Source: Acidobacteriota bacterium (GTDB taxonomy: Bacteria; Acidobacteriota; Terriglobia; UBA7540). Taken from it: a DNA stretch of 15,507 bases. The first letter of the stretch is position 1. Every line of letters starts with the position of its first letter. This document shows positions 1 to 7,525 of the stretch, one piece after another. The DNA is taken from contig QHZK01000069.1 of assembly GCA_003224635.1 (NCBI GenBank), positions 1 to 15,507 of the forward strand, read 5' to 3'. Position numbers and translations under genes: made by a program. The notes under the pieces are model-generated. The model searched no databases and was not told where the DNA came from. It was given only the letters and a program-made list of their open reading frames with translations.

Positions 1-174
1 CGTGAGCTCAGGACGCCGGCCATACAAGCGGGATTGGTTACAAGACGGCTGACGTTCAGGGAGATCTTCTCATCGACGATGCTTTTATTGGCGTTGCGCA
101 ATGTCACGTTCGCATTCTTCGACTCCCCCGTGTCAGTCAGTGTGGACGACTCGCGTCTTTCTGTAGCGGCTTAG
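1..174 (+). CDS. IS1-family-like DDE transposase, C-terminal fragment
   Basis: The reading frame is open from base 1 and ends in TAG at 172-174. It gives 57 residues beginning RELRTPAIQAGLVTRRLTF and ending DDSRLSVAA. The R-x-x-R-T-P-A-x-Q-A-G-L pattern is what I recall from the C-terminus of IS1-like transposases common in environmental genomes, just after the catalytic domain. The start and the catalytic residues lie outside the window. The stop codon sits 23 bases before the element's outer end, as expected for the transposase-distal end. No in-frame stop breaks this part, so the copy could be intact outside the window. Confidence 0.7.
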   Translation, partial: RELRTPAIQAGLVTRRLTFREIFSSTMLLLALRNVTFAFFDSPVSVSVDDSRLSVAA

Positions 175-197
175 CAACTCTGGATGGCGGAAGCACC
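168..197 (-). repeat. Terminal inverted repeat of IS, left copy
   Basis: Read on the minus strand, these 30 bases match 6423-6452 (+) at 28 of 30 positions by eye. The outermost bases are GGTGCTTCCGCC. It marks the outer boundary of the left insertion sequence, beyond which the DUF72 coding sequence begins. Confidence 0.8.
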
Positions 198-689
198 GGC
201 TGTCGGCCAGAAACGCGAGAACTCGAACATCAGCACTCCCACTTTTTGGCGGATGTCTTCACACGGTTCGAGAAACGCTGTCGCGAATAGGTCGGCGTTC
301 AGGAAATCCTGATTCGCCTGGCCAGCCTTCGGGCCGAACCGGTCGAGATTCGGAAATCGTTTGATGGTGAGAGCATCAGTCACCTTGAAGCCGAAACGAA
401 AATCATCTGGTACTTGATCTGCCAAGCCTTGCAGATACTCGCGACGCGGGAAGTCGTAATACGCCGCATCCACGCGAACCGTTTTGAAAACTTCGGCATA
501 TTCGCTCAGGCTGTCCCTTTGAAACCGCGTCTTCGGGACTTTGCCTCGATACTCGTATCGCGCCGGCGTGTACAATTGGCCGAACCAGCCTTCGTACTTC
601 CACGACGATGTGCCGATGAAAACACGTTTAGCGGCGAGTTCCGCCGCGCGCTGTTTTATGGCTTCGCGATCAAAGGGCATTGCCCGCAT
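171..689 (-). pseudogene. DUF72 (YecE-like) protein, 3' end removed by IS insertion
   Basis: The minus-strand frame encodes about 170 residues. Its N-terminus RVFIGTSSWKYEGWFG and following YAEVFKTVRVDAAYYDFP are typical of DUF72 proteins (TIM-barrel-like fold, unknown function). Members usually have about 240-300 residues, so roughly the last third is missing. The native coding sequence stops at 198. The final residues GASAIQSC and the stop at 171-173 come from the insertion-sequence end. Two starts are possible, ATG at 689 or 680, and neither has a clear ribosome site. The protein is probably non-functional, since the barrel is incomplete. Confidence 0.8.
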
Positions 690-1078
690 AGGGTACCGAT
701 TTGTTGACTCGAAGGCCAGCGCACCAAACAGGAATCCGCCGTGACCAACGCGCTTTCCGCTCCGGCCTCACGGGCTGCCGGTCGGCCCAGTCCCCCTCTC
801 GACCGCGCCCGTTGCGCTGCGCTCCAAGCGCGCTCGTCACGAGCGAACTGCTTTGCCGCAGTCGCGGAGGCCTCCGTCTGGCGCTCGCCGCCGTCGCTTC
901 GCTACGCAGCTCACTCATTTCGTTCGCTGCTCCGACTACGCTTTCATCGCCAAGCGCCAGACCGAAGCAGAGCGATACCCGTCAGAGTTTTGTCCGCAAT
1001 TGCGGACAATTTTCCTGAACACCAGCCGCGACATTGCCTCGGTCTTCTGGACTTTTACCAGCCGGAGGATACGGTTGC
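690..1078. other. Intergenic region, no gene recognised
   Basis: This GC-rich stretch has several overlapping open frames but none with a recognisable product or a good start. It contains short reiterated motifs of the GCGCTGCGCTCC and CGTCACGAGCG kind, which make frames stay open by composition. The last bases (GGAGG at about 1063-1067) may be the ribosome site of the methylase-helicase remnant downstream. Confidence 0.5.
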
Positions 1079-1722
1079 ATGGCACTCAAGCGATCCAAAC
1101 CGAGAGCGAATGATGCGCAGCTAGACCTGTTTTCATACACCGGAGGCAACAATGATCACCCTGACTCAATACGGAATGATGGCCGAAGAACATTGGCGGA
1201 AGTTTTGCCCGAGAATGGTGAAGGGATTGGAAACGAGCGGCAGGCTTCAGGAGATGTTGCTGGCGGCGGAGGAGAAGACGGAGGAAGAACTGTCAACACT
1301 ACGGAGGCAGTTGATGAAGCAAGGATAAATGGCGTAACAACAGGCGCACGACCAAGCGTGGGAAACGGTGAGGGAGCGATACATCCTCCTGCCGCCCGAA
1401 TCCGAGCGAACGGTCAGCCACACGAGCACGTAGAACCGCCCCGCAATCAGGCCAAGTAATCGCATCACAGACAGCGATGAAGTTGGCAAAGGATCTCTCA
1501 AACTCAAACAGAAATGCCGGGCAAACATCGAAGCAATCCGGCTCCTTGCGACTTCTCGAAAAGGACAAGCGACCAGCCACGACTGAAGAAAAATCCATGT
1601 TGGTCAAATACGTCGGCTGGGGCGGCATTCCACAAGTCTTCGATCCAATCAGCGGTTTGCGGTTGGGAAAACGAGCGCGACCAGCTTGCTTCACTCCTGG
1701 GAGAAATGCAGCTCGAAAGGCA
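1079..1722 (+). pseudogene. N-terminal remnant of plasmid/ICE-type DNA methylase-helicase
   Basis: Starting at ATG 1079 the frame reads MALKRSKPRANDAQLDLFSY. After a stop at 1457 the homologous sequence continues in shifted frames: NRITDSDEVGKGSL near 1457-1500, then RLLEKDKRPATTEE and YVGWGGIPQVFDP near 1550-1650, then WENERDQLASLLGE near 1668-1710. The YVGWGG-x-PQ-x-FD segment marks the N-terminus of the very large N6-adenine methylase/SNF2-like helicase proteins carried by conjugative elements. At least three frameshifts and loss of everything after about residue 210 of a protein usually over 1,000 residues make this a dead fragment. It suggests that an integrative or plasmid element once occupied the locus. 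The family name is from memory; the broken frame is seen directly. Confidence 0.7.
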
Positions 1723-1723
1723 C

Positions 1724-2214
1724 ATCCAGGCGTGCCGAACGGGTGGGCGTGTGTTACTTCTTCGTGGGGACCGTGTTCGGAATGGCCGCCTTTCCGCTGG
1801 GCGTCGCGCTGGCGGCGGTCGAGATGCAGCAACCGGCGCTGGCGCGCGCCGTTCCGATCGCGGTCGGCGTGGTCGTCCTCATCGCCGACGCGCTCCAGTT
1901 CAGCGCGTGGAAGGCGCGTCACCTGGCCTGCTGCCGGGAGGCACCCGGGCGCGGCCGTACGTTGCCGGCCGACGCGGGCACGGCCTGACGACACGGCCTG
2001 CGTCTCGGACTCCACTGCAGCCACTGCTGTGCCGGTCTGATGGCGATCCTCCTGGTCATCGGGGTCATGGACCTTCGCGCGATGGCTGTCGTGGCGGCAA
2101 CCATCACCGTCGAACGTCTCGCACCGGCCGGTGAGCGCATCGCGCGAGCCATCGGGGCCCGTCGTCGTCGGGGCAGGGTTGTTTCTGATCGCGCGAGCAC
2201 CCGGGCTCGGATGA
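1724..2214 (+). pseudogene. DUF2182 integral membrane protein remnant, frameshifted
   Basis: The coding signal begins abruptly at about 1724, right after the methylase fragment, in mid-protein. It reads VGVCYFFVGTVFGMAAFPLG then ALQFSAWKARHLACCREAPG to a stop near 1986. It resumes in another frame with LRLGLHCSHCCAGLMAILLV and VERLAPAGERIARAIGA. A second shift near 2160 leads to VVVGAGLFLIARAPGLG and a stop at 2212-2214. The hydrophobic helices and the HCSxCC cysteine cluster fit DUF2182, a predicted metal-binding membrane family often encoded beside DUF1326. The N-terminal part, with its M-x-M-rich segment, is absent. Two frameshifts plus the missing start make it non-functional. Confidence 0.75.
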
Positions 2215-2585
2215 TGCCTGCGTCCCGGGCACCATGCCCGTGTAGTAGAACCATCTGTGCACAGGTTCCCTCGGGTGCGAGCACCAAGTCCGCATCTGGG
2301 AAGTTCACTAGCTCTGGGGCGGATCACGTGCCATGCGGAAGTGATCCACGCGGACGTATAACGCCTGTTGCTGACATGTTGCACGCAACTCGCAGTTTGG
2401 CAGTCACATAAGGATCCCATCGCAGCTTACGACCGATGAATGCCATGAGGCGCGGCTACCGCGCCGAAGGGATTGCCTAGAAGGAATTACGCCACTAAAA
2501 AATGAGTGCCTACGCCCGACTAGCTCCAGCCTGTTGAGGAAGCGCCGATTTTCTCACCGAGTCGTGTCCAACATCGCACTGCAAG
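2215..2585. other. Intergenic region, no gene recognised
   Basis: This stretch separates the DUF2182 remnant from the convergent exonuclease gene. A short minus-strand frame around 2210-2308 (containing VNFPDADLVLAPEGTCAQMV) has protein-like composition but could not be assigned, and it overlaps the end of the DUF2182 remnant on the other strand. No DUF1326 partner gene, RNA gene or clear terminator was seen. Confidence 0.4.
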
Positions 2586-3359
2586 TCAACGATCGAGCAC
2601 TATCCAAGCGGGAGCGTGGTCGCTCGCGTTCTCCTCACCGCGAACCCATCGGTCTACACCCCCGTGCACGAGTCGATCGCACACTGTTGGAGAGAGAAGG
2701 AAATGATCCAGCCGCATCCCCTTGTCTAGAGGCCACCGATTACGCTCGTAGTCCCAGAACGTCCAGAGCGGCCCCTCGGGTTGCAGTTTTCGCAGAGCGT
2801 CCGTCCAGCCCTGAGCTAGCAGGCGGGCATACGCCTGGCGACTCTGAGGTTGAATCAATGCGTTGTTATCGAGAGATCGCGTTGGGTAGATGTCCTGCAC
2901 AGTCGGTACGACGTTGTAATCGCCGGCCAAGACGACAGGTACGCCGGCCTTCATGAGTTCCGCGCCGTGGTCGATTAAACGTTCGAACCAGGCCAATTTG
3001 TAATCGAACTTCGGACCGGGTTGAGGATTTCCGTTCGGCAGGTAGATGGAAGTGATCAACACACCATTTACCGCCGCCTCGATATAGCGTGCCTGGCGAT
3101 CCTTAAGATTCCCAGGCAAGCTGGATCGCGTCAGCACCGGATCGCAATCCCGCGCCAGGATCGCTACGCCGTTCCAGGAACGTTCGCCTAGCCAGACTCC
3201 GCGATAGCCGAGGTCACGAAGGGCACTTGCCGGAAATGCTCGCTGCTCTACCTTGAGCTCCTGGAGGCAAACGACGTCGGGCTGCGCCCTTGCGAGCCAC
3301 GCCGTGAGATTATGCAGACGGTTGTTGATGTTGTTGATGTTAAAAGTGGCGATCTTCAA
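2586..3359 (-). CDS. xthA: Exodeoxyribonuclease III
   Basis: This 257-residue protein of the exonuclease III / AP endonuclease family hydrolyses the 5' side of abasic sites and degrades 3' ends of duplex DNA in base-excision repair, using Mg2+. Visible family motifs in order are KIATFNINNINNR at the N-terminus (Asn7), LQELK with the metal-binding Glu34, GDYNVVP (catalytic Asp and Asn), and the C-terminal SDHAPAW with the catalytic Asp-His pair. Length is normal (about 260). The TTG at 3359 gives the conserved MKIATFN start and has GAGG eight bases upstream. An in-frame ATG at 3386, nine codons earlier, also has an AGGA nearby, so the start is not settled. It is complete and undamaged, in contrast to its neighbours, and appears to be a single-gene unit. 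Confidence 0.92.
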   Translation of the reverse strand: MKIATFNINNINNRLHNLTAWLARAQPDVVCLQELKVEQRAFPASALRDLGYRGVWLGERSWNGVAILARDCDPVLTRSSLPGNLKDRQARYIEAAVNGVLITSIYLPNGNPQPGPKFDYKLAWFERLIDHGAELMKAGVPVVLAGDYNVVPTVQDIYPTRSLDNNALIQPQSRQAYARLLAQGWTDALRKLQPEGPLWTFWDYERNRWPLDKGMRLDHFLLSPTVCDRLVHGGVDRWVRGEENASDHAPAWIVLDR

Positions 3360-3732
3360 TGGCCCGGCCTCACGAGAAAAGACCATTCTGTCCTGACCCG
3401 AGTGTCACACTGCAAGTACTTCGTTTGCGTAGGACGTATGATTGCACAAGATCACATAGATGCCCTCGAAAGTCGCTGGCAAGGAAGCATCGCTAAACCG
3501 ATCGGAGCCCATGTCTGCAGGGACACACAAGAGTTTTAGTTTAGCTGAACTCGTTCTGATCTTCTTAACTACAGCCCGGGAAAATGTGACGTGATTAACG
3601 TCCATGCAGATCAGGACACCGATGCACACACACATCTCCCAACTCATATACCGAGTTCTGTTGATGATCGCCGCTTCCAACCGTTCGACCGTCGGTCTCG
3701 ACTTTCAAGTAATCTATTCGGTTCTGACCTCC
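3360..3732. other. Intergenic region, no gene recognised
   Basis: The region is less GC-rich than the integron part and contains the 5' flank of the exonuclease III gene. An open minus-strand frame (3405-3680) shows no family signature and has a low-complexity start, so it was not called. No promoter could be placed with confidence. Confidence 0.4.
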
Positions 3733-3978
3733 ATGTAGCACGACACCACGGCTACGACCGTTCTCCACGATGGCCGCAACTATTATGGCATCCTGACAGG
3801 ACGACTGGACCTCTTCGATCTCCTACCGGCAAACGCCATCGGGAAAGACGATTAAATCCGCAGGTACGGCATCAAGTTCACGCGCGGTAAGAACCCAAGA
3901 GATTCGCATTTGGTGCTCCTAACGGACGGTTCCCAGCGAGCGTTCGAGTCCGTCCGGGGAAAGGTGAGAAGCTACTGA
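3733..3978 (+). pseudogene. Unrecognised small protein gene with in-frame stops
   Basis: The frame at 3733 reads ATG followed at once by TAG. It then stays protein-like: HDGRNYYGILTGRLDLFDLL, a TAA at 3853-3855, then YGIKFTRGKNPRDSHLVLL and QRAFESVRGKVRSY to a TGA at 3976. Both internal stops look like point changes in an otherwise coherent frame, so I read it as a decayed gene of about 80 codons. The family is not recognised. Alternatively the frame is open by chance. Confidence 0.35.
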
Positions 3979-4055
3979 TATGGTTTCTTGGATAAATCTG
4001 ATTTCGCCCACAGAATTATTGACAATTAGCTCGCATTCTCAAGAGAATCGGACAT

Positions 4056-4348
4056 ATGGCGTTGCGCGATCGGGTTATCGAGGTGCTAAAAAAATGGTGC
4101 GGAACTGACGCGGTGATCGGAGCGACGAGAAGTTGGAAGACCTCTGGAACAGAACCACGTTTGGACTTTCGGCCGCGTTTTTCCAACTTTGTCGAGATGA
4201 TCTGCGAGACTGTCTGTGGGCGGGCTGGAATCCGATCGTGGGCTTGGAGAGACGGTTCTTTAGTCATCTCGATGCCTCTCATGCAGTCGTGCTGGTCGCA
4301 ATCCGCAGTTCGGACGTGATGGCGTTAGATCCGTTGATCGGTCCCTGA
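4056..4348 (+). pseudogene. Unrecognised gene, probably frameshifted
   Basis: ATG at 4056 begins MALRDRVIEVLKKWCGTDAV. From about 4110 a better protein-like frame is the neighbouring one, reading EKLEDLWNRTTFGLSAAFFQ and then WNPIVGLERRFFSHLDASHA, ending VMALDPLIGP with TGA at 4346-4348. A single frameshift near 4110 would join them into a protein of about 97 residues. No family is recognised. The gene lies about 190 bases upstream of the phosphatase on the same strand, with no evidence that they are linked. Confidence 0.35.
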
Positions 4349-4537
4349 TTCCCAAAGTTATCAAACGACCACGTTTGAGGCTGCTTGGAAAAGCGTAGGC
4401 CAGGAAGCCCTGGTTTTGATGGGTCCCTGGCGGGGGTGAAGGCACTGGGTGCGCTCTCAAGCCTAGCCAATGGTGTGGTAACCTAGCGGACAACATGGCG
4501 TGGCTTGAAAACCAAAAACGCGACTTGGGTGGCTGAC

Positions 4538-5329
4538 ATGGCGATGCCTAACAATCTGTTGCTGGTGCGCCACGGCGAATCGGAGGGGAATCCCATCCTG
4601 AAAGCCCTCCACGAGAACCGGCGCCCTCCCGACGCAGAGATTCTCGATAAGGTGGACACCTCCCTGTGGCGTCTCACCGCCCTTGGCGTGCGCCAGGCGC
4701 GCACGACCGGCGCCTGGCTCAGGGACCAACCATGGGCCCGGTTCGACCTGTACCTGTGCTCCGACTACGTGCGGGCCCGGGAAACTGCCGCCGAGCTCAA
4801 CTTGCCGGATGCCAAGTGGCGCGTCGAGTTCTACTTGAGAGAGCGGGACAGAGGCCGCGAATCCGCCCTGTTGACGAAGGAGGAGCTCGAGCGCCGGTTC
4901 CCGGGATCGCGTGAGCAGAAGGCTCGCCACGCCTTCTACTGGAGGCCGGAGGACGGAGAGTCCATCGCGGACCTGTGCCAGCGCGTCAACCGGGTCCTTG
5001 ACACCCTGTGGCGAGACAACGACAGTCATAATGTCATCGTCGTCTGCCACGAGGAGGTCATGTGGGCTTTCCGGATGCGCCTCGAGAAGCTTGCTCCCGA
5101 GGACTACCTCAAGCTCGACCAAGACGAGGCGTTGAAAGTCCACAACTGCCAGGTGTGGCACTACACCCGGCTCGATCCGGAGACAGGGCGCCAGGCCGTC
5201 CACTTCACGCACCGGGCCACATACGATCCGGTCGAGCCACGGCGCAGCCGATGGGAGCCGATTCACCGCCCGCGGTACTCCAACAAGGACCTGCTTAAGG
5301 GCCTGCCCCCACGCACGCTGAAGTCATGA
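4538..5329 (+). CDS. Histidine phosphatase superfamily protein (phosphoglycerate mutase-like)
   Basis: The 263-residue protein carries the superfamily signature LLLVRHGESEGN, with the phospho-accepting His12 in RHG. It also has the RARETAAEL segment supplying a phosphate-pocket arginine, and the second catalytic histidine in VIVVCHEEVMW. Members are phosphomonoesterases or mutases of varied substrate, and nothing here tells which. Length is slightly above the 200-230 residues of the simplest members, because of an insert after the first motif and a C-terminal extension. The start at ATG 4538 is preferred because it places the RHG near residue 12 and has GGTGG five bases upstream. ATG 4544 and TTG 4505 are alternatives. 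The gene is intact and monocistronic as far as can be seen. Confidence 0.88.
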   Translation: MAMPNNLLLVRHGESEGNPILKALHENRRPPDAEILDKVDTSLWRLTALGVRQARTTGAWLRDQPWARFDLYLCSDYVRARETAAELNLPDAKWRVEFYLRERDRGRESALLTKEELERRFPGSREQKARHAFYWRPEDGESIADLCQRVNRVLDTLWRDNDSHNVIVVCHEEVMWAFRMRLEKLAPEDYLKLDQDEALKVHNCQVWHYTRLDPETGRQAVHFTHRATYDPVEPRRSRWEPIHRPRYSNKDLLKGLPPRTLKS

Positions 5330-5380
5330 TTATGGTGTGCTGGCCCGCACTGAGGGCTTTCTCCCTATCTTCTTATCTCT

Positions 5381-5590
5381 TTATCTCTGCCCGCGCCGGC
5401 TCGCGCCCTCGATCGAATCCCACGTTTCGGTCTTAAACCATTCGGCCAGTTCTTGCATGAGCCGTAACGCCAGAGGCAGATACTCAAGTATGACAGAACG
5501 TCTCTCGGCGCGGTCGTCTTCGACGTCATTCATCTCGGCGAACCCAGCGTGATCCGCTGGTCCGACAGATTCGAGTTTGCGAAACAGCAT
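5381..5590 (-). CDS. Unrecognised protein, possible C-terminal fragment
   Basis: The minus-strand frame encodes 69 residues from ATG 5590 and is open upstream to 5671, adding 27 more codons (including LKYVVTGE). The sequence MNDVEDDRAERRSVILEYLP then LRLMQELAEWFKTETWDSIE looks like a genuine helical protein rather than a shadow frame. No family is recognised. The lack of a clear start and the surrounding debris suggest the tail of a larger gene whose 5' part has been lost or shifted. Confidence 0.35.
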   Translation of the reverse strand: MLFRKLESVGPADHAGFAEMNDVEDDRAERRSVILEYLPLALRLMQELAEWFKTETWDSIEGASRRGQR

Positions 5591-5712
5591 CTCCCCAGTG
5601 ACGACGTATTTCAGATTGCCTCGCTGCGCGGCGGGTTGAAAATGACCTTCGCTTGTTTCGGCGTTGGAGTTTCAATTTATTTTTCAAGAACGAAAAGTCC
5701 AAAAGGTTCAAA

Positions 5713-5856
5713 TCACAGGGATGCTACGAGGCGTAAAGGCGTCCAACGCCAGGTGGGCACATAGCCTGCTGCAAACCCGCTGATGAATCCCGCGGCGAAC
5801 TGCCAGAACAATTCCAGGAGCAAGTACATGAGCCAGGCGAAGCCTTCATGACGCAA
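5713..5856 (-). CDS. Small hydrophobic protein, hypothetical
   Basis: A 47-residue minus-strand frame runs from a possible TTG start at 5856 to TGA at 5713-5715. The stretch FAWLMYLLLELFWQFAAGF and the following FISGFAAGYV would form one or two membrane segments. It ends in a tryptophan/arginine-rich tail. It has no recognised family and no clear ribosome site, and it could be the end of a truncated membrane-protein gene. Methionine at residue 10 is another possible start. Confidence 0.3.
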   Translation of the reverse strand: MRHEGFAWLMYLLLELFWQFAAGFISGFAAGYVPTWRWTPLRLVASL

Positions 5857-6061
5857 TGATGGAGATAGTCTTCATTTCTGGCGCTTCGGCGACGACACGA
5901 GGGACGGTCGGCCCTCGAAACTCTTCCTGAAGAGCCGGGTCCGTGTCCCGCGGGCTTGCTTGGCGGAGCCGAAGTCCTCGTCATTCCGCCGGGATTGCGC
6001 CATGTTTAGAGATGCGCCCAGCATTGGAGATTCGAAGGTCAGGAATGCACTTGCTTGGGTC

Positions 6062-6240
6062 TCACACGGCGGTAGCGTTGTAGTAGTCCAGCACTTCGGC
6101 GTCCAGGTCGACCGGCTCGCCTAGGCTGGCGAGCGTTGCAAGCAGAAGTGCGGGAGCGGGAGAGGAACGGTCAGGATGATCCGCTTGATGCGGGCCCGCA
6201 GGGCGGTGTCGGTCCGCGCAAGACGGTAGAGCATACGCCA
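6062..6240 (-). pseudogene. Unrecognised gene tail, probably frameshifted
   Basis: The minus strand ends in LLLATLASLGEPVDLDAEVL followed by DYYNATAV and a stop at 6062-6064. Upstream the neighbouring frame is more protein-like, with RMLYRLARTDTALRARIKRI then ILTVPLPLP, so the two may be one gene broken by a frameshift near 6150. No family is recognised. The reading is tentative because the other strand also carries open frame nearby. Confidence 0.2.
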
Positions 6241-6242
6241 GC

Positions 6243-6461
6243 TTGCTCAGCTCGTTTCCGGCAGCCGCAGTTCTGTTCGTGTTCGCTGCGGGCTTTGTGC
6301 ACAGCGATCTGAGTCGTTTCGCAGCGATTGGCGCAATGATCGCTGTCGGTTCGTTCTTCTTTTTGCCATTGTGGGTAGTGCTGCACATTGTTTTCAAGAG
6401 GTCGCTCGTCAGCGCAGGTCCTGGTGCTTCCGCCATCCAGTGTTGCTACGCCGTCGCGTAG
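6243..6461 (+). pseudogene. Membrane protein fragment cut by IS
   Basis: From TTG 6243 the frame reads a hydrophobic helix (AAAVLFVFAAGFVHSDLSRF), then a second one (AIGAMIAVGSFFFLPLWVVL) followed by HIVFKR, a typical two-helix membrane protein pattern. Native coding stops at 6422, where the insertion-sequence end begins. The last residues GASAIQCCYAVA are encoded by the repeat. This mirrors the DUF72 gene at the other copy, which also acquires a GASAIQ tail. Family not recognised, and the true start may lie further upstream because the frame is open there. Confidence 0.4.
6423..6452 (+). repeat. Terminal inverted repeat of IS, right copy
   Basis: This is the partner of the repeat at 168-197, in opposite orientation, matching at 28 of 30 positions by eye. 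The differences are at the 19th and 27th bases. It defines the left boundary of the second insertion-sequence remnant. Confidence 0.8.
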
Positions 6462-6480
6462 TCAATGTAATTGTCGCTCA

Positions 6481-6672
6481 TCAGCGGATGACCTTCGCAT
6501 AAAAGGTGAATCTGTCAGTGGTGATCAGAGGGACACGTTCGAGATTCATTCGGCTGGAGAGGTCCCGGAAGAGGGTGAGTGTGTTTCGATAGCTTCGTCT
6601 TCCCACGATCGTCGCAGGCCAAAACCGCGACCAGACCTCGATCGTGGCGAAGATCCAGATGGTAGGTTGGCT
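6481..6672 (-). pseudogene. IS1-family-like DDE transposase, internal fragment
   Basis: The minus strand reads PTIWIFATIEVWSRFWPATI, then GRRSYRNTLTLFRDLSSRMN, then LERVPLITTDRFTFYAKVIR, and stops at 6481. The W-x-F-x-x-I-x-x-W-S-R-x-W segment and the later TTD-x-F-x-x-Y pattern match the catalytic core of IS1-like transposases as I know them. The D of ITTD is a likely DDE residue, while the first D is replaced by the E of TIEV. An upstream TAA (6673-6675) and loss of the C-terminal domain make it inactive. It belongs to the element bounded by the repeat at 6423. Confidence 0.65.
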
Positions 6673-6739
6673 TTAGGAAACCGATTTCATGAGTATTCCT
6701 TCTAGCCACCCCCACCGAAGAGGCGCACGCGGATCGGTT

Positions 6740-7434
6740 GGTTTGAATCTCGCTTGCTCGACCGAAGCCTGGAGGGTAGAATTCTCGCAACTCTCAATAA
6801 GATGTGTGCTCAGGAGTAATCAAGTGGTTGTCTATCTCGCCGGGAAAGGGAACAAGGACCGGGTGACATTCTACCGGCGGTAGTAAAGACCGACCTCGCG
6901 CGGCACGTTGAGCGCGTCAGGAGCCTACACGAGAAGGATCTCAAGACTGGTGCGGGCTGGGTTGAGCTTCCCGCGGCGCTGGCTCGCAAGTATCCCAATG
7001 CGGGACGGGAATGGGCGTGGCGGTGGGTCTTCCCTGCGACGCGGATCTACGTGGAGCCCCAAACCGGCGAGCGGCGCCGTCACCACCTCCACGAGTCGGT
7101 TTTGCAGCGTGCCGTCAAGGAAGCCATCCGGCGCGCCGGGATCTCGAAGCCGGCAAGCTGCCACACGTTCAGGCATTCATTTGCGACGCATCTCCTGGAA
7201 GCCGGTTACGATATCCGCACACTTCGGGAGCTTCTTGGACACAGCGACGCGAGCACGACCATGGTCTACACCCATGTTTTGAACCATGGTCCAGGCGCGG
7301 TTCGTAGCCCGGCAGACCAGTTGCTGGGTGCAGGGATGCGTGACATTAGGCTGACAGGGGACCGCCGTCTAAATCGAGAACCGAAGGAGACGAGGTCCAA
7401 AGGAAAACGCGTGGGTTTCAACGAGGTGGGGTAG
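6740..7434 (+). pseudogene. intI: Integron integrase (IntI), truncated and frameshifted
   Basis: IntI is the tyrosine recombinase that inserts and excises cassettes at attI and attC. The C-terminal half is clear: GKGNKDRV (about 6842-6865), then after a one-base loss near 6867 LPAVVKTDLARHLERVRSLH, the integron-specific segment ending YPNAGREWAWRWVFPATR, then HTFRHSFATHLLEAGYDIRT (H-x-x-R), LRELLGHSD, and the nucleophile tyrosine in MVYTHVLNHG. The intact frame runs 6871-7434, with a tail about 40 residues beyond the usual RSPAD ending. Upstream, WRVEFSQL and RSNQVVV still echo the box I region, but its catalytic arginine is not recognisable. The catalytic N-terminal half is missing, ending near the IS remnant. 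It is almost certainly inactive. It points toward the cassettes, not away from them. Confidence 0.88.
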
Positions 7435-7521
7435 GACGGTCGGTCGGGGTGGCGACAAATTAGACCGGCCGAGACTGCAGTGTTTAGGGATTTAGACAGT
7501 TCTGTCGAATACAAGTTAGAT
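7435..7521 (+). other. Candidate attI site
   Basis: This 87-base stretch lies between the integrase stop and the first cassette. It ends in GTTAGAT (7515-7521), which fits the GTTRRRY core where the array would begin (cleavage after G7515). Unlike attC sites it has no long inverted-arm symmetry, as expected for attI. Family knowledge places attI next to intI and the first cassette. The extent and any integrase-binding direct repeats are inferred, not seen. A cassette promoter may lie here or within intI, but no convincing pair of hexamers was found. Confidence 0.55.
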
Positions 7522-7525
7522 TGCC

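Larger units (their letters stand above)
1..197 (+). mobile_element. IS1-family-like insertion sequence, right end only
   Basis: This is the terminal part of an insertion sequence that continues off the left edge of the window. It contains the last 57 codons of a transposase (1-174) followed by a terminal inverted repeat ending at 197. The same end occurs inverted at 6423. The terminal bases GGTGCTTCCGCCATC (read inward on the minus strand) resemble the IS1 end GGTGATGCTGCCAAC, and transposase fragments of the IS1-like DDE type lie beside both ends. The element interrupts the DUF72 gene on its right. The family assignment rests on recalled sequence patterns, not a database match. Confidence 0.75.
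6423..6690 (-). mobile_element. IS1-family-like remnant, second copy, internally deleted
   Basis: The outer end begins at 6423 with the same terminal repeat as the left copy but in inverted orientation. The minus strand then carries a transposase tail and, after an internal loss, a central transposase segment (6481-6672). The left copy's C-terminal region is missing here, so several hundred bases have been deleted. The inner end of the element is not visible; sequence changes to integrase-like material by about 6740. Confidence 0.65.

Noticed and set aside
1299..2420. Long minus-strand open frame of 373 codons
   Set aside because: It lies antisense to the methylase-helicase and DUF2182 remnants, whose family motifs are clear on the + strand. 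Its product is a low-complexity Arg/His/Pro-rich sequence with no domain.
3405..3680. Minus-strand frame of 91 codons upstream of the exonuclease gene
   Set aside because: No family signature, no ribosome site and odd composition; not enough to call a gene.
4463..5266. Minus-strand open frame of 267 codons
   Set aside because: It is the antisense shadow of the histidine phosphatase gene, whose catalytic motifs are unmistakable on the + strand.
5724..6003. Minus-strand frames between 5724 and 6003
   Set aside because: A 43-codon frame from 6003 and a longer overlapping one show no motif or ribosome site and could be chance.
7440..7525. Cassette promoter (TAGACA at 7493 with a TTAGAT at 7516)
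   Set aside because: The -35-like hexamer is fair, but the -10-like one matches only half of the consensus and coincides with the recombination core.
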